A stretch of DNA of 64,000 nt from Nonomuraea angiospora (lineage in GTDB: Bacteria > Actinomycetota > Actinomycetes > Streptosporangiales > Streptosporangiaceae). Both the position numbers and the translations under genes were made by a program. The number at the start of each line of letters is the position of its first letter. Position 1 is the first letter of the stretch. The DNA lies in NCBI RefSeq assembly GCF_014873145.1, contig NZ_JADBEK010000001.1, forward strand, positions 3,038,001 to 3,102,000, written 5' to 3'. Positions 50,520-58,296 of this stretch are shown one piece after another. The notes below the pieces were generated by a model, which was not told the origin of the DNA, did no database searches, and saw only the letters and a program-made list of their open reading frames with translations.

Positions 50520-51353
50520 CTAGCGCGGGTCGGCCCAGGTGAAGCCGCGCTCGAACGTCTGCTCGGCCAGGACCCGCTGCCCGTCCATGTTGGGATGGAA
50601 GTAGTCCCACTTGCTGACGTGGTCGACCGTGAACGGGTAGGAGAACACCGCGCCCCCGTCGGTGCGGCAGGCGGGCCCGAACCTGGCGCACGCCTGGGCC
50701 GCCGCCCGGTTGTAGGCCATGACCCGCGCCCGCACCCGCTGGCGGCGCTCGACGTCGGCGCGCTTGGTCGAGGTGGGCTGGGCGAGCATGGACTGGCAGA
50801 TGTGGCCCGCCGTCCAGAACGTGCGGGCCAGCGGGAGGGTCCTGCCCACCTGCCACAGCCGCCGCAGGTCGGGGATGCTGGCGATGAACACCCGGGCCGC
50901 GGGCATGCCGGCCCGCAGCTCGGAAAGCGCCGCGTCCATCCGCCGCCGGTAGGTCTCGACGGGCGTCATGGCCTCCTCGGTGCGCACGCACGCGTCCTGG
51001 GCGCCGATGAGGATCGTCACGTAGTCGGCCTTGGCCTCCACCGCCTTGCGCACCTGGCCGAGCAGGTCGGCGCTGGTGGCGCCGGGGACGGCGAAGGTGA
51101 GGTTGTGCTTCTGGAGCGCTCCGGACATGGCCGACAGGCGCAGGTAGTGGCTGTTGACCCCGGGGTTGTCGCCGGAGGACCACGAGCGCATGGTGCAGGA
51201 GACGTAGAAGCCGCAGGCGTTGAAGCCGGTGGAGATGGAGTCGCCGAGCGCGGCCATGATCTCGGGGACGGGCTGGGCCGCGGCGGCCTGCGCCGGACCC
51301 GTGGCGGAGACGAGGAGCGTTGCGACGAGGACTGAGCCCAGGCGACCGATCAT
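50520..51353 (-). CDS. Secreted SGNH/GDSL hydrolase
   Basis: 277 residues from ATG at 51353; an in-frame ATG at 51389 would add 12 residues. A signal peptide (MIGRLGSVLVATLLVSATGP, then AQA) precedes the SGNH blocks: MAALGDSISTGF (nucleophile Ser), FAVPGATSADLLGQV (Gly), TILIGAQDAC (Asn position replaced by Gln-Asp) and DYFHPNMDGQRVLA (Asp and His). The enzyme is an esterase or lipase acting outside the cell. It converges with the HNH nuclease gene, with stops 9 bases apart. The atypical block III residue is worth noting. Confidence 0.9.
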   Translation of the reverse strand: MIGRLGSVLVATLLVSATGPAQAAAAQPVPEIMAALGDSISTGFNACGFYVSCTMRSWSSGDNPGVNSHYLRLSAMSGALQKHNLTFAVPGATSADLLGQVRKAVEAKADYVTILIGAQDACVRTEEAMTPVETYRRRMDAALSELRAGMPAARVFIASIPDLRRLWQVGRTLPLARTFWTAGHICQSMLAQPTSTKRADVERRQRVRARVMAYNRAAAQACARFGPACRTDGGAVFSYPFTVDHVSKWDYFHPNMDGQRVLAEQTFERGFTWADPR

Positions 51354-51570
51354 GGACCCAAGGTAGGAAGCGGATCGGCGACCGGCCATGACGTACGGGC
51401 CAGGTCTGTGATTTCAGGACCGACTTCATATCGCCGCTTGACAGCCCGGACCCCATCGGGATGGGGTAAATGCAGCTCAACGTCTGGTTTTATCCGGGTT
51501 CGTTGACCGTAACCTCGCATTCACGGGGGTCTGAGTCGAACGTGTTCAGTTCCCGCATAGAGTGTCTTGG

Positions 51571-52800
51571 GTGAGTGTCGCGCTCGGAACAACCCGCCCG
51601 CTACCGGTTCGCACCACCCCTGTCGGCGACCCGGGCGACCTGCTGGCATCCCTGCCCAGGACCGCCCCCTACGCCTGGGTCAGGAACGGCGAGGGCCTCG
51701 TCGGCTGGGGACAGGCCGCACGGGTGGCCGTGCCCCCGGGGCCGGGCCGGTTCGCCTGGGCCCGCCAGTGGCTGGCGACCGTGTTCGGCGACGCCCACGT
51801 CGACGACGCCGTGCGCACCCCCGGCTCCGGCCCGGTCGCCTTCGGCAGCTTCACCTTCGACGAGGACGCCCACGGCTCCGTCCTCGTCGTCCCGCGCGCC
51901 GTGCTGGCCCGACGCGGCGGCCACGCCTGGCTCACCACGATCGGCGACGCGCCGCTGGAGACGTTCTCCCCCATCCGCGACCCCGGCCGCATCAGCTACG
52001 GCGACGGCAGCCTGAGCGCCCCCGAGTGGGAGCACGTCGTGGCCAGGGCCGCCAAGCGCATCCGCGAGGGCGAGCTGGAGAAGGTCGTGCTGGCGCGCGA
52101 CCTGGTCGCCACCGCCGAGCGGCCCATCGACGTGCGCCTGCTGCTCACCCGGCTGGCCCGGCGCTATCCCGAGTGCTACACGTTCTCGGTCGCGGGGCTG
52201 GTGGGCGCCACGCCGGAGCTGCTGATCAGGCGTACGGGCCAGGAGATCGAGTCGCTCGTGCTGGCCGGCACCACCCCGCGCGGCACCGGCCCGGCCGACG
52301 ACCTCGCCCGCGGGGCCGCGCTGTTCGCCTCGCCCAAGGACCGCCACGAGCACGAGTGCGCCATCGCGTCGGTCCGCCAGACGCTCTCCCCCCTCTGCGC
52401 CTCGCTGGAGACGCCGGACGAGCCCGAGCTGCTGGTGCTGCCCAACGTCCAGCACCTGGCCAGCCACGTCACCGGGCGGCTGGCCGACGGGGCCTCCGTC
52501 CTCGACGTGGTCGCCGCCATGCACCCGACGGCCGCCGTCGGCGGCACCCCCACCCCCACCGCCATCGAGGTCATCCGCGAGCTGGAGGGCATGGACCGGG
52601 CCGGCTACGCCGGGCCCGTCGGGTGGATCGACGCCCATGGCGACGGCGAGTGGGGCATCGCACTGCGCTCGGGGCTCGTGCAGGGCCGCCGGGCCCGCCT
52701 GTTCGCGGGCGGCGGCATCATGGGCGACTCCGACCCGGCGGCCGAGCTGGCCGAGGCCCAGGCCAAGTTCAGGGTCATGCAGTACGCGCTGGAGGGCTGA
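51571..52800 (+). CDS. Isochorismate synthase
   Basis: 409 residues from GTG at 51571. Chorismate-binding fold with RIREGELEKVVLARDLVATA (the Lys acts as base in isochorismate synthases), GLVGATPELLIRRTGQEIES, the PTAAVGGTPTPTAIEVIREL substrate loop and GYAGPVGWIDAHGDGEWGIA. The last motif and the absence of an amidotransferase partner separate it from anthranilate or aminodeoxychorismate synthases. The product feeds menaquinone or a salicylate/2,3-dihydroxybenzoate siderophore; no menDBE or siderophore gene is in the window. Stand-alone gene. Confidence 0.93.
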   Translation: MSVALGTTRPLPVRTTPVGDPGDLLASLPRTAPYAWVRNGEGLVGWGQAARVAVPPGPGRFAWARQWLATVFGDAHVDDAVRTPGSGPVAFGSFTFDEDAHGSVLVVPRAVLARRGGHAWLTTIGDAPLETFSPIRDPGRISYGDGSLSAPEWEHVVARAAKRIREGELEKVVLARDLVATAERPIDVRLLLTRLARRYPECYTFSVAGLVGATPELLIRRTGQEIESLVLAGTTPRGTGPADDLARGAALFASPKDRHEHECAIASVRQTLSPLCASLETPDEPELLVLPNVQHLASHVTGRLADGASVLDVVAAMHPTAAVGGTPTPTAIEVIRELEGMDRAGYAGPVGWIDAHGDGEWGIALRSGLVQGRRARLFAGGGIMGDSDPAAELAEAQAKFRVMQYALEG

Positions 52801-52813
52801 TCAGGCAGTGTGA

Positions 52814-53434
52814 TCAGGCAGGGACGTGGATCTCCTCGCCCACGTCCACGCGCGCCCGCCCGGCCGTCAGCGTCGCCACCCAGTCCGCGAACGGCGCCAC
52901 CTCGTCCTCCCCCACGGAGACGGCGAAGGTGACCTCGCCCGCGTACGTCACCTCGCGCACCGGGTGGCGCGAGGCCCGCAGGTCGTTCTCCACCCGCCCG
53001 GCCTGGTCGTGGGCCACCGCGACGCGCACGACCCGGGCCGGCACCATCCGCACCGGCTCGGCCCGGTCGAGGGTCTCGGTCACGGCGGAGCCGTAGGCGC
53101 GCACCAGCCCGCCCGCCCCCAGCAGGGTGCCGCCGAAATAGCGGGTCACCACCGCCACCACGTCGCTGAACCCCCTGCCCACCAGGGCCTGCACCATCGG
53201 CGTGCCCGCCGTGCCGCCCGGCTCGCCGTCGTCGTCGCCCTTCTGCACGCGCTGCCCGACGACGTACGCGGTGCAGTTGTGGGTGGCGCCGGGATGCTTC
53301 TGCCGCCGCTCGCCGATGAACGCGATCGCCTCCTCGACGCTGCGCGCGGGCGCCAGCGCGCAGATGAACCGCGAGCGCTTCGCCTCCGTCTCGTGCTCGA
53401 CGACGGAGGTGAGGGTCAGGTACGGCACAGGCAC
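52814..53434 (-). CDS. YigZ/IMPACT family protein
   Basis: 206 residues. IMPACT family signatures are KRSRFICALAPARSVEEAIA, HPGATHNCTAYVVG, DDDGEPGGTAGTPMVQAL and VVTRYFGGTLLGAGGLVRAY. The C-terminal ferredoxin-like domain (DUF1949) follows. Homologues bind ribosomes or nucleic acid and IMPACT restrains GCN2 in eukaryotes; the bacterial role is unclear. It converges with the isochorismate synthase gene, with 13 bases between stops. Confidence 0.94.
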   Translation of the reverse strand: MPVPYLTLTSVVEHETEAKRSRFICALAPARSVEEAIAFIGERRQKHPGATHNCTAYVVGQRVQKGDDDGEPGGTAGTPMVQALVGRGFSDVVAVVTRYFGGTLLGAGGLVRAYGSAVTETLDRAEPVRMVPARVVRVAVAHDQAGRVENDLRASRHPVREVTYAGEVTFAVSVGEDEVAPFADWVATLTAGRARVDVGEEIHVPA

Positions 53435-53513
53435 ATTCGACAGGTTATGCCCTTGCCGGGCGAACTCCGGAAGCTACCATCTCGTCATTCCACAAGGACC
53501 CACGGGAGGTCTC

Positions 53514-53855
53514 ATGGACACGGTGGACCACCTCATGCCCTTCGTCTCCTCTGCGATCGACGCCTACGGCGTGAGCGTGCTGGCCAAGACCCGGGAGCTG
53601 GCCGCCGACACGGCCGTGGCCCGGGGCGCCCGCATCCTGCAACGGGTCTTCGGCCGCGGTGACGCCGCGTCCAGACAGGTGATCGAGACGGTGGCCGGCG
53701 CCAAGCCGGACGACGAGCCGAGCCGCGCGGCGTTGAAGCTGGCGATCATGGAGGCGTTCCGTGCCGACCCGCACCTCGCGGGCGAGGTCGCGGCCATGTT
53801 GCCCAGGACGGCGGATGGCATGATCGTCACGGGGGACAACGCCCCCGTCCTCTGA
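53514..53855 (+). CDS. Hypothetical protein, small helical
   Basis: 113 residues from ATG at 53514, with GGGAGG 5 bases upstream. It is mainly helical: MDTVDHLMPFVSSAIDAYGV, then LAKTRELAADTAVARGARIL and ALKLAIMEAFRADPHLAGEV. No enzyme motif is visible. Small actinobacterial proteins of this type sometimes resemble RHIM- or effector-associated domains; that is a guess. It is followed 19 bases later by a phosphoesterase gene on the same strand. Confidence 0.8.
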   Translation: MDTVDHLMPFVSSAIDAYGVSVLAKTRELAADTAVARGARILQRVFGRGDAASRQVIETVAGAKPDDEPSRAALKLAIMEAFRADPHLAGEVAAMLPRTADGMIVTGDNAPVL

Positions 53856-53874
53856 CGCGAAGGAGGGACGTCCC

Positions 53875-54711
53875 TTGCCCAGCGAAGGCGGGAGCAGGCT
53901 GCTGGCCGTCAGCGATCTGCACGTCGGCTACGAGGAGAACCGGGCCATCGTCCAGGAGCTGAAGCCGGCCGACCCCGGCGACTGGCTGCTGGTCGCGGGC
54001 GACGTCGGCGAGCGGCTGGAGGACATCGCCCGGACGCTGGGCCTGCTGGCCGCGCGGTTCGAGCGGGTGGTGTGGGTGCCGGGCAACCACGAGCTGTGGA
54101 CCCCGCCGGGTGACCCGCCGGAGCTGCGGGGCGTGGCCCGCTACGACCATCTCGTCGCCATGTGCCGCGAGCTGGGCGTCGTGACGCCGGAGGACGACTA
54201 TCCGGTGTGGGAGGGAGCCGGCGGGCCGGTCCGGATCGTGCCCCTGTTCCTGCTCTACGACTACACGTTCCTGCCGCCGGGCCACCGTACCAAGGCGAGC
54301 GCGCTCGCGTACGCGCACAGCACCGGCGTGGTCTGCACCGACGAGTATCTCCTGCACCCCGACCCGTACCCGAGCCGCGAGGCGTGGTGCCGGGCCCGGG
54401 TGGAGCTGACCGGGCGGCGCCTGGCCGGGCTGGACGACGTGCCGCTGGTCTTCGTCAACCACTATCCCCTGGTACGCGAGCCGACCGACGTCCTGCGCTA
54501 CCCGGAGTTCGCCCAGTGGTGCGGCACGACCGCCACCAGGGACTGGCACACGCGCCACCCGACCGCCGCCATGATCTACGGCCACCTCCACATCCCCCGC
54601 GTCACCTGGTACGACGGCGTGCGCTTCGAGGAGGTGTCGCTCGGCTACCCCAGGGAGTGGCGCCGCAGGCCGGGCGGCCGCACGCTCCTGCGGGACGTGC
54701 TCGTCACCTAG
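53875..54711 (+). CDS. Calcineurin-like metallophosphoesterase
   Basis: 278 residues from TTG at 53875; AAGGAGG lies upstream at good spacing. Two-metal phosphoesterase motifs are complete: LLAVSDLHVGYEENR (D-x-H), LLVAGDVGERLEDI (GD), VWVPGNHELWTP (GNHE), VFVNHYPLVRE and MIYGHLHIPRVTW (GHxH). It probably hydrolyses a phosphodiester or nucleotide; the substrate is unknown. The ArsR operator begins 11 bases after its stop. Confidence 0.93.
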   Translation: MPSEGGSRLLAVSDLHVGYEENRAIVQELKPADPGDWLLVAGDVGERLEDIARTLGLLAARFERVVWVPGNHELWTPPGDPPELRGVARYDHLVAMCRELGVVTPEDDYPVWEGAGGPVRIVPLFLLYDYTFLPPGHRTKASALAYAHSTGVVCTDEYLLHPDPYPSREAWCRARVELTGRRLAGLDDVPLVFVNHYPLVREPTDVLRYPEFAQWCGTTATRDWHTRHPTAAMIYGHLHIPRVTWYDGVRFEEVSLGYPREWRRRPGGRTLLRDVLVT

Positions 54712-54722
54712 CGGCCCAAATT

Positions 54723-54766
54723 GCAAACAGTTCTTCGCGAAGAAGTGTTTGCGAAGAACTGTTTGC
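54723..54766. promoter_or_regulatory. Extended palindromic operator upstream of the ArsR gene
   Basis: GCAAACAGTTCTTCGC (54723-54738) and GCGAAGAACTGTTTGC (54751-54766) are a perfect 16-base inverted repeat. A further 14-base palindrome TTCTTCGCGAAGAA lies at 54731-54744, so the core half-site occurs three times. It lies 17 bases before the ATG and is the likely autoregulatory site of the following regulator. Confidence 0.75.
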
Positions 54767-54783
54767 GGTTTAGGCTTCGTGTC

Positions 54784-55368
54784 ATGACGCGATCTCCTGA
54801 CAGCGTGGTCGTCCTCGACGCCAAGGGCCTGCGCGCGCTCGCCCACCCCCTCCGGGTGCAGCTCGTGGACCTGCTGCGCAAGCACGGCCCGTCCACCGCC
54901 ACCCGCCTGGCCGAGCGCCTGGGGGTGAACTCGGGCACGGCCAGCTACCACCTGCGCAGGCTCGGCGCCGCCGGGTTCGTGGAGGAGGACCTCGAGCGCG
55001 GCAACGCGCGGGAGCGCTGGTGGCGTTCGGTCCACCGGGTGACCCAGCTCACCGACGACGACGGGCTGTCCGACCGGGAGCCGGAGGCGGTGCTGGCGTA
55101 CATGCAGTCCATCGCCGCCCTCTACAACCTGCGCACCCAGCACGCGCTCAACGAGCTGCAGACCATGCCGCAGCCGTGGCGCGGCGTGCTCGACCTCAGC
55201 TCCATGCCGTTCCGCCTCACCCCGGAGGAGGCGCTGCGGCTGCGCGCGGACCTGACGGAGCTCTTCGCGCGCTACCGGCGCGACGGCGACGAGGCGCCGC
55301 CGGAGGCGGTCCGGGTCTACCTGATGACGCAGGTCATCCCCGAACTGGACGACCCCGAGGAGCCGTGA
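54784..55368 (+). CDS. ArsR-type helix-turn-helix regulator
   Basis: 194 residues from ATG at 54784. The winged-helix domain is at the N-terminus: LRALAHPLRVQLVDLLRKHG, STATRLAERLGVNSGTASYH (recognition helix) and LRRLGAAGFVEEDLERGNAR. The helical C-terminal part (LTPEEALRLRADLTELFARY) lacks metal-binding Cys motifs, so the signal is probably not a metal. The stop overlaps the start of the MFS gene (TGATG), so the pair is one operon under the palindrome upstream. Related pairs control drug efflux. Confidence 0.93.
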   Translation: MTRSPDSVVVLDAKGLRALAHPLRVQLVDLLRKHGPSTATRLAERLGVNSGTASYHLRRLGAAGFVEEDLERGNARERWWRSVHRVTQLTDDDGLSDREPEAVLAYMQSIAALYNLRTQHALNELQTMPQPWRGVLDLSSMPFRLTPEEALRLRADLTELFARYRRDGDEAPPEAVRVYLMTQVIPELDDPEEP

Positions 55369-56678
55369 TGGAGCCGCGCGGGTCTTTACGGCCGATGGCC
55401 GGGGTGCTGGCGGCCATCGCCGTGTCGACGACCGGGACGCGGGTCTCGGCCATCGCGCTGCCCTGGTTCGTGCTGACGAGCACCGGCAGCGCGGTGTGGA
55501 CGGGGCTGGTGGCGTTCGCGGAGATGGCCCCGTACGTGCTGGTCAAGGCGCTGACGGGGCCGCTCGTGGACCGGGCGGGGCCGCGCCGGATCTCGTGGAT
55601 CGCCGACGTCGTGAGCGCCTCGGCCGCCACCGCGATGGTCGTGCTGCACGCGCTCGGCCTGCTGCCGCTGGGCGTGATCGTCGCGCTGGTCGCGGTGATC
55701 GGCGCGGCCCGCGGGCCGGGCGACCTGGCCAAGGAGATCATGGTTCCGGAGGCGGCCGAACGCGGGCGGATGCCGCTGGAGCGGGCCTCCGGGCTGATGG
55801 GCGTGACGGAGCGGCTGGCCGTGACCGTGGGGCCGGGGCTGGGCGGCGCGATGGTGGCGCTGCTCGGCCCGCTGTCCGGCCTGGGCGTCAGCGCCGCCCT
55901 GTTCGCGCTCGGATCGGCGGTCGTGGCCGTGGCGCTGCCGCGCGGGCTCGGGCACCGCGCCCCCGGCGCTCCCGAGCACGAAGAGGAGGAGGGCTACTGG
56001 CGGCGGTTCGGCCAGGGCTTCGCGTTCCTGCGCGGCGAGCCGCTGCTGCTCGCGATGATGGTCATGGTCGCCGCCACGAACCTGCTGGACGCGGCCTGGA
56101 GCCAGGTGCTCGCGCCGGTGTGGGCCAAGGAGTCCGGCCACGGGCCCGCCGTCCTCGGGCTGAGCCTCAGCGTGATGGGGCTGACCGCGGTCGGGGGCAG
56201 CCTGGTGGCCGCGGCGGTGGCGCACCGGATGCCGCGCAGGCCGGTGTTCTTCGTGGCGTTCCTGCTCGGCGGGCCACCGAAGTTCCTCATGCTCGCCGTG
56301 GACCTGCCGGTGTGGGGGCTGGTGGCGGCGTTCGTGGTGATCGGGTTCAGCAGCGGATTCCTGAACCCGATCCTGAGCGCGATCACGTACGAGCGCGTGC
56401 CCCGGCACCTCCTGGGCCGGGTGGGCGCCCTGACGGGCGCGGTGATGTGGGCCGGCATGCCGCTGGGCGGCCTGCTGGGCGGAGCGGCGGTGACGGCGGC
56501 CGGCCTGGCGCCGGTGCTGCTGGCGTGCGGGGTCGTCTACGCGCTCGTCACGAGCCTGACCGGGCTGCGTCCCGAGTGGCGCGAGATGGACCGGCTGCGC
56601 GGCCACGGCCCTCCCGCCGTACCGGCGCCAGAGGGCAGCGTCGGTACGGCGGGAAGATCTGGTGGCATCAGCCGGTGA
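55368..56678 (+). CDS. MFS transporter, MFS_3/drug antiporter-like
   Basis: 436 residues with about 11-12 membrane helices. Features are VSTTGTRVSAIALPWFVLTS, VKALTGPLVDRAGPRRISWI (motif A), VIGAARGPGDLAKEIMVPEA and GFSSGFLNPILSAITYERVP. These match the MFS families that export macrolides or other drugs in Actinobacteria. It is translationally coupled to the ArsR gene. The last codons overlap the end of the convergent hyuB by 11 bases, and a terminator-like hairpin lies in its 3' end. Confidence 0.92.
   Translation: MEPRGSLRPMAGVLAAIAVSTTGTRVSAIALPWFVLTSTGSAVWTGLVAFAEMAPYVLVKALTGPLVDRAGPRRISWIADVVSASAATAMVVLHALGLLPLGVIVALVAVIGAARGPGDLAKEIMVPEAAERGRMPLERASGLMGVTERLAVTVGPGLGGAMVALLGPLSGLGVSAALFALGSAVVAVALPRGLGHRAPGAPEHEEEEGYWRRFGQGFAFLRGEPLLLAMMVMVAATNLLDAAWSQVLAPVWAKESGHGPAVLGLSLSVMGLTAVGGSLVAAAVAHRMPRRPVFFVAFLLGGPPKFLMLAVDLPVWGLVAAFVVIGFSSGFLNPILSAITYERVPRHLLGRVGALTGAVMWAGMPLGGLLGGAAVTAAGLAPVLLACGVVYALVTSLTGLRPEWREMDRLRGHGPPAVPAPEGSVGTAGRSGGISR
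56613..56653. terminator. Bidirectional terminator-like hairpin between MFS and hyuB
   Basis: CCCGCCGTACCG (56613-56624) and CGGTACGGCGGG (56642-56653) are a perfect 12-base inverted repeat with a 17-base loop. It lies inside the last codons of the MFS gene and just beyond the hyuB stop, where two transcription units meet. No T-tract is present. Confidence 0.55.
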
Positions 56679-58296
56679 TCAGGCCCTGGGTCAGGTCGGC
56701 GGCCGTGGCCGCGTGGGAGCGGCGGGCGGCGGGGCCGTAGCCGCCGCCACCGCCCGACTCGCAGCGCAGTACGTCCCCCGCCGTGACCGGCAGCGCGTTC
56801 ACCTTGAGCATCTCGCGGGCGTCCGGGGTGCCCGGGTTGAGGGTGACGCGGGGCGGCGCGCCCGGTTCGCCGCCCGCCAGGCCCCAGGCCGGGGTGACCG
56901 AGCGCTCGAACCAGAGCGACAGCGAGGTGTCCCCGCAGAACTCGTACTCGCGCACCACCCCGTTCCCGCCCCGCCACTGACCGGCGCCACCGGTGCCGGG
57001 GCGGATCTCGTAGCGGCGCACCCGGACCGGGAACAGCGTCTCCAGCACCTCGATGGGCATGTCCCGCAGGGCGCCGTTGACGTTGTTGATCAGGCAGGTC
57101 TCGCCGTCGCCGCCGTCCCAGGCGCCCCAGCCGCCGACCGTGGCCTCCTGGGAGACGTACAGCTTGCCGGTACGTGGGTCCGTGCCGGTGAACTGCACGA
57201 TCATCGAGTCCCCGTACGACGCCGCGGCCGCCTTGTCCGGCAGCACCGGCGCCAGCGCCCTGACCACCAGGTCGATGAGCAGCCCCAGGTGCGAGTAGTA
57301 GTACTGGCAGGCGGCGGGCGACTCGGCGGCCAGCATGGAGCCGGGCCGGGTCTCGACCGACAGCGGGCGGAACGAGCCGCCGTTCAGCGGCACGTCGCCC
57401 GAGACCAGCAGCTTGTAGCCGACGCGGACGGCGGCCACGGCCTGGGCCGCGCCGCAGTTGACCGGGCCGAGCGCCTGGTCGGCGCAGTCGGTCAGGTCCA
57501 CGTGCATCGCCTCGCCCGACACCGCGACCGTGACGTTGACCGGCAGCGGGGTGGCGAGGTCGATGCCGTCGTTGTCGAGGAAGCCGGAGGCCTCGTAGAC
57601 GCCGTCGGGGATGGCCGCGATGGCCGCGCGTTCCATGCGCTCGGTCTGGGCGAAGATCTCGTCGCGGGCGGCCAGCACCGTGTCCAGGCCCCACCGCGAC
57701 ACGATCTCCTTCAGCCGCCGCTGCCCGGTCATGGCGCAGCTCACCTGGGCGCGCAGGTCGCCGAGCGTGGCGTGCGGGAAGCGTACGTTGCGGGCGATCA
57801 CCTCGTGCAGGTCGCGGCAGGGCGCGCCGCCCGCGTACACCTTGACCGGGCCCATCCGCAGGCCCTCCTGGAAGATCGACGTGGAGTCCATGGAGCCGCC
57901 CGGGTCCTTGGAGCCGACGTCCAGCCAGTGGGCCCGCGACGCCGCGAAGCCGGCGAGCTCCCCGTCCACGAAGATCGGCCCGTAGACCGTGACGTCGTTG
58001 AGGTGGGTGCCGCCGATGTAGGAGTCGTTGAGCACCCACACGTCGCCCTCCTGCCAGACCTCCCACCCGTACAGGCGCTCGGTCTCGCGGGTGCACACCT
58101 CCAGGTTGCCCAGGAAGATCGGCAGCCCGGACGACTGGCCCAGCACGTTGTGGTCGCGGTCGAGCAGCGCGACCGCGCAGTCCTTGGCCTCGTAGATGAC
58201 GGGGGTGTAGGAGCTGCGGATGAGGGTGGTGTTCATGTCCTCGGCCGCCTGCAGCAGCGCGCAGCGGATGATCTCCGTGGTGACAGGGTCGATCAA
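56668..58296 (-). CDS. hyuB: Hydantoinase B/oxoprolinase subunit
   Basis: 542 residues from TTG at 58296, whose bases overlap the hyuA stop (TTGA). Family motifs are DPVTTEIIRCALLQAAEDMN, TLIRSSYTPVIYEAKDCAVA, ARAHWLDVGSKDPGGSMDST, VNCGAAQAVAAVRVGYKLLV and GETCLINNVNGALRDMPIEV. It normally forms an ATP-dependent ring-opening complex with HyuA on hydantoins, N-methylhydantoin, 5-oxoproline or acetone-like carboxylation substrates. Substrate cannot be read from sequence; context suggests a hydantoin or thiohydantoin-like ring. Last gene of the operon. Confidence 0.94.
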   Translation of the reverse strand: MIDPVTTEIIRCALLQAAEDMNTTLIRSSYTPVIYEAKDCAVALLDRDHNVLGQSSGLPIFLGNLEVCTRETERLYGWEVWQEGDVWVLNDSYIGGTHLNDVTVYGPIFVDGELAGFAASRAHWLDVGSKDPGGSMDSTSIFQEGLRMGPVKVYAGGAPCRDLHEVIARNVRFPHATLGDLRAQVSCAMTGQRRLKEIVSRWGLDTVLAARDEIFAQTERMERAAIAAIPDGVYEASGFLDNDGIDLATPLPVNVTVAVSGEAMHVDLTDCADQALGPVNCGAAQAVAAVRVGYKLLVSGDVPLNGGSFRPLSVETRPGSMLAAESPAACQYYYSHLGLLIDLVVRALAPVLPDKAAAASYGDSMIVQFTGTDPRTGKLYVSQEATVGGWGAWDGGDGETCLINNVNGALRDMPIEVLETLFPVRVRRYEIRPGTGGAGQWRGGNGVVREYEFCGDTSLSLWFERSVTPAWGLAGGEPGAPPRVTLNPGTPDAREMLKVNALPVTAGDVLRCESGGGGGYGPAARRSHAATAADLTQGLITG

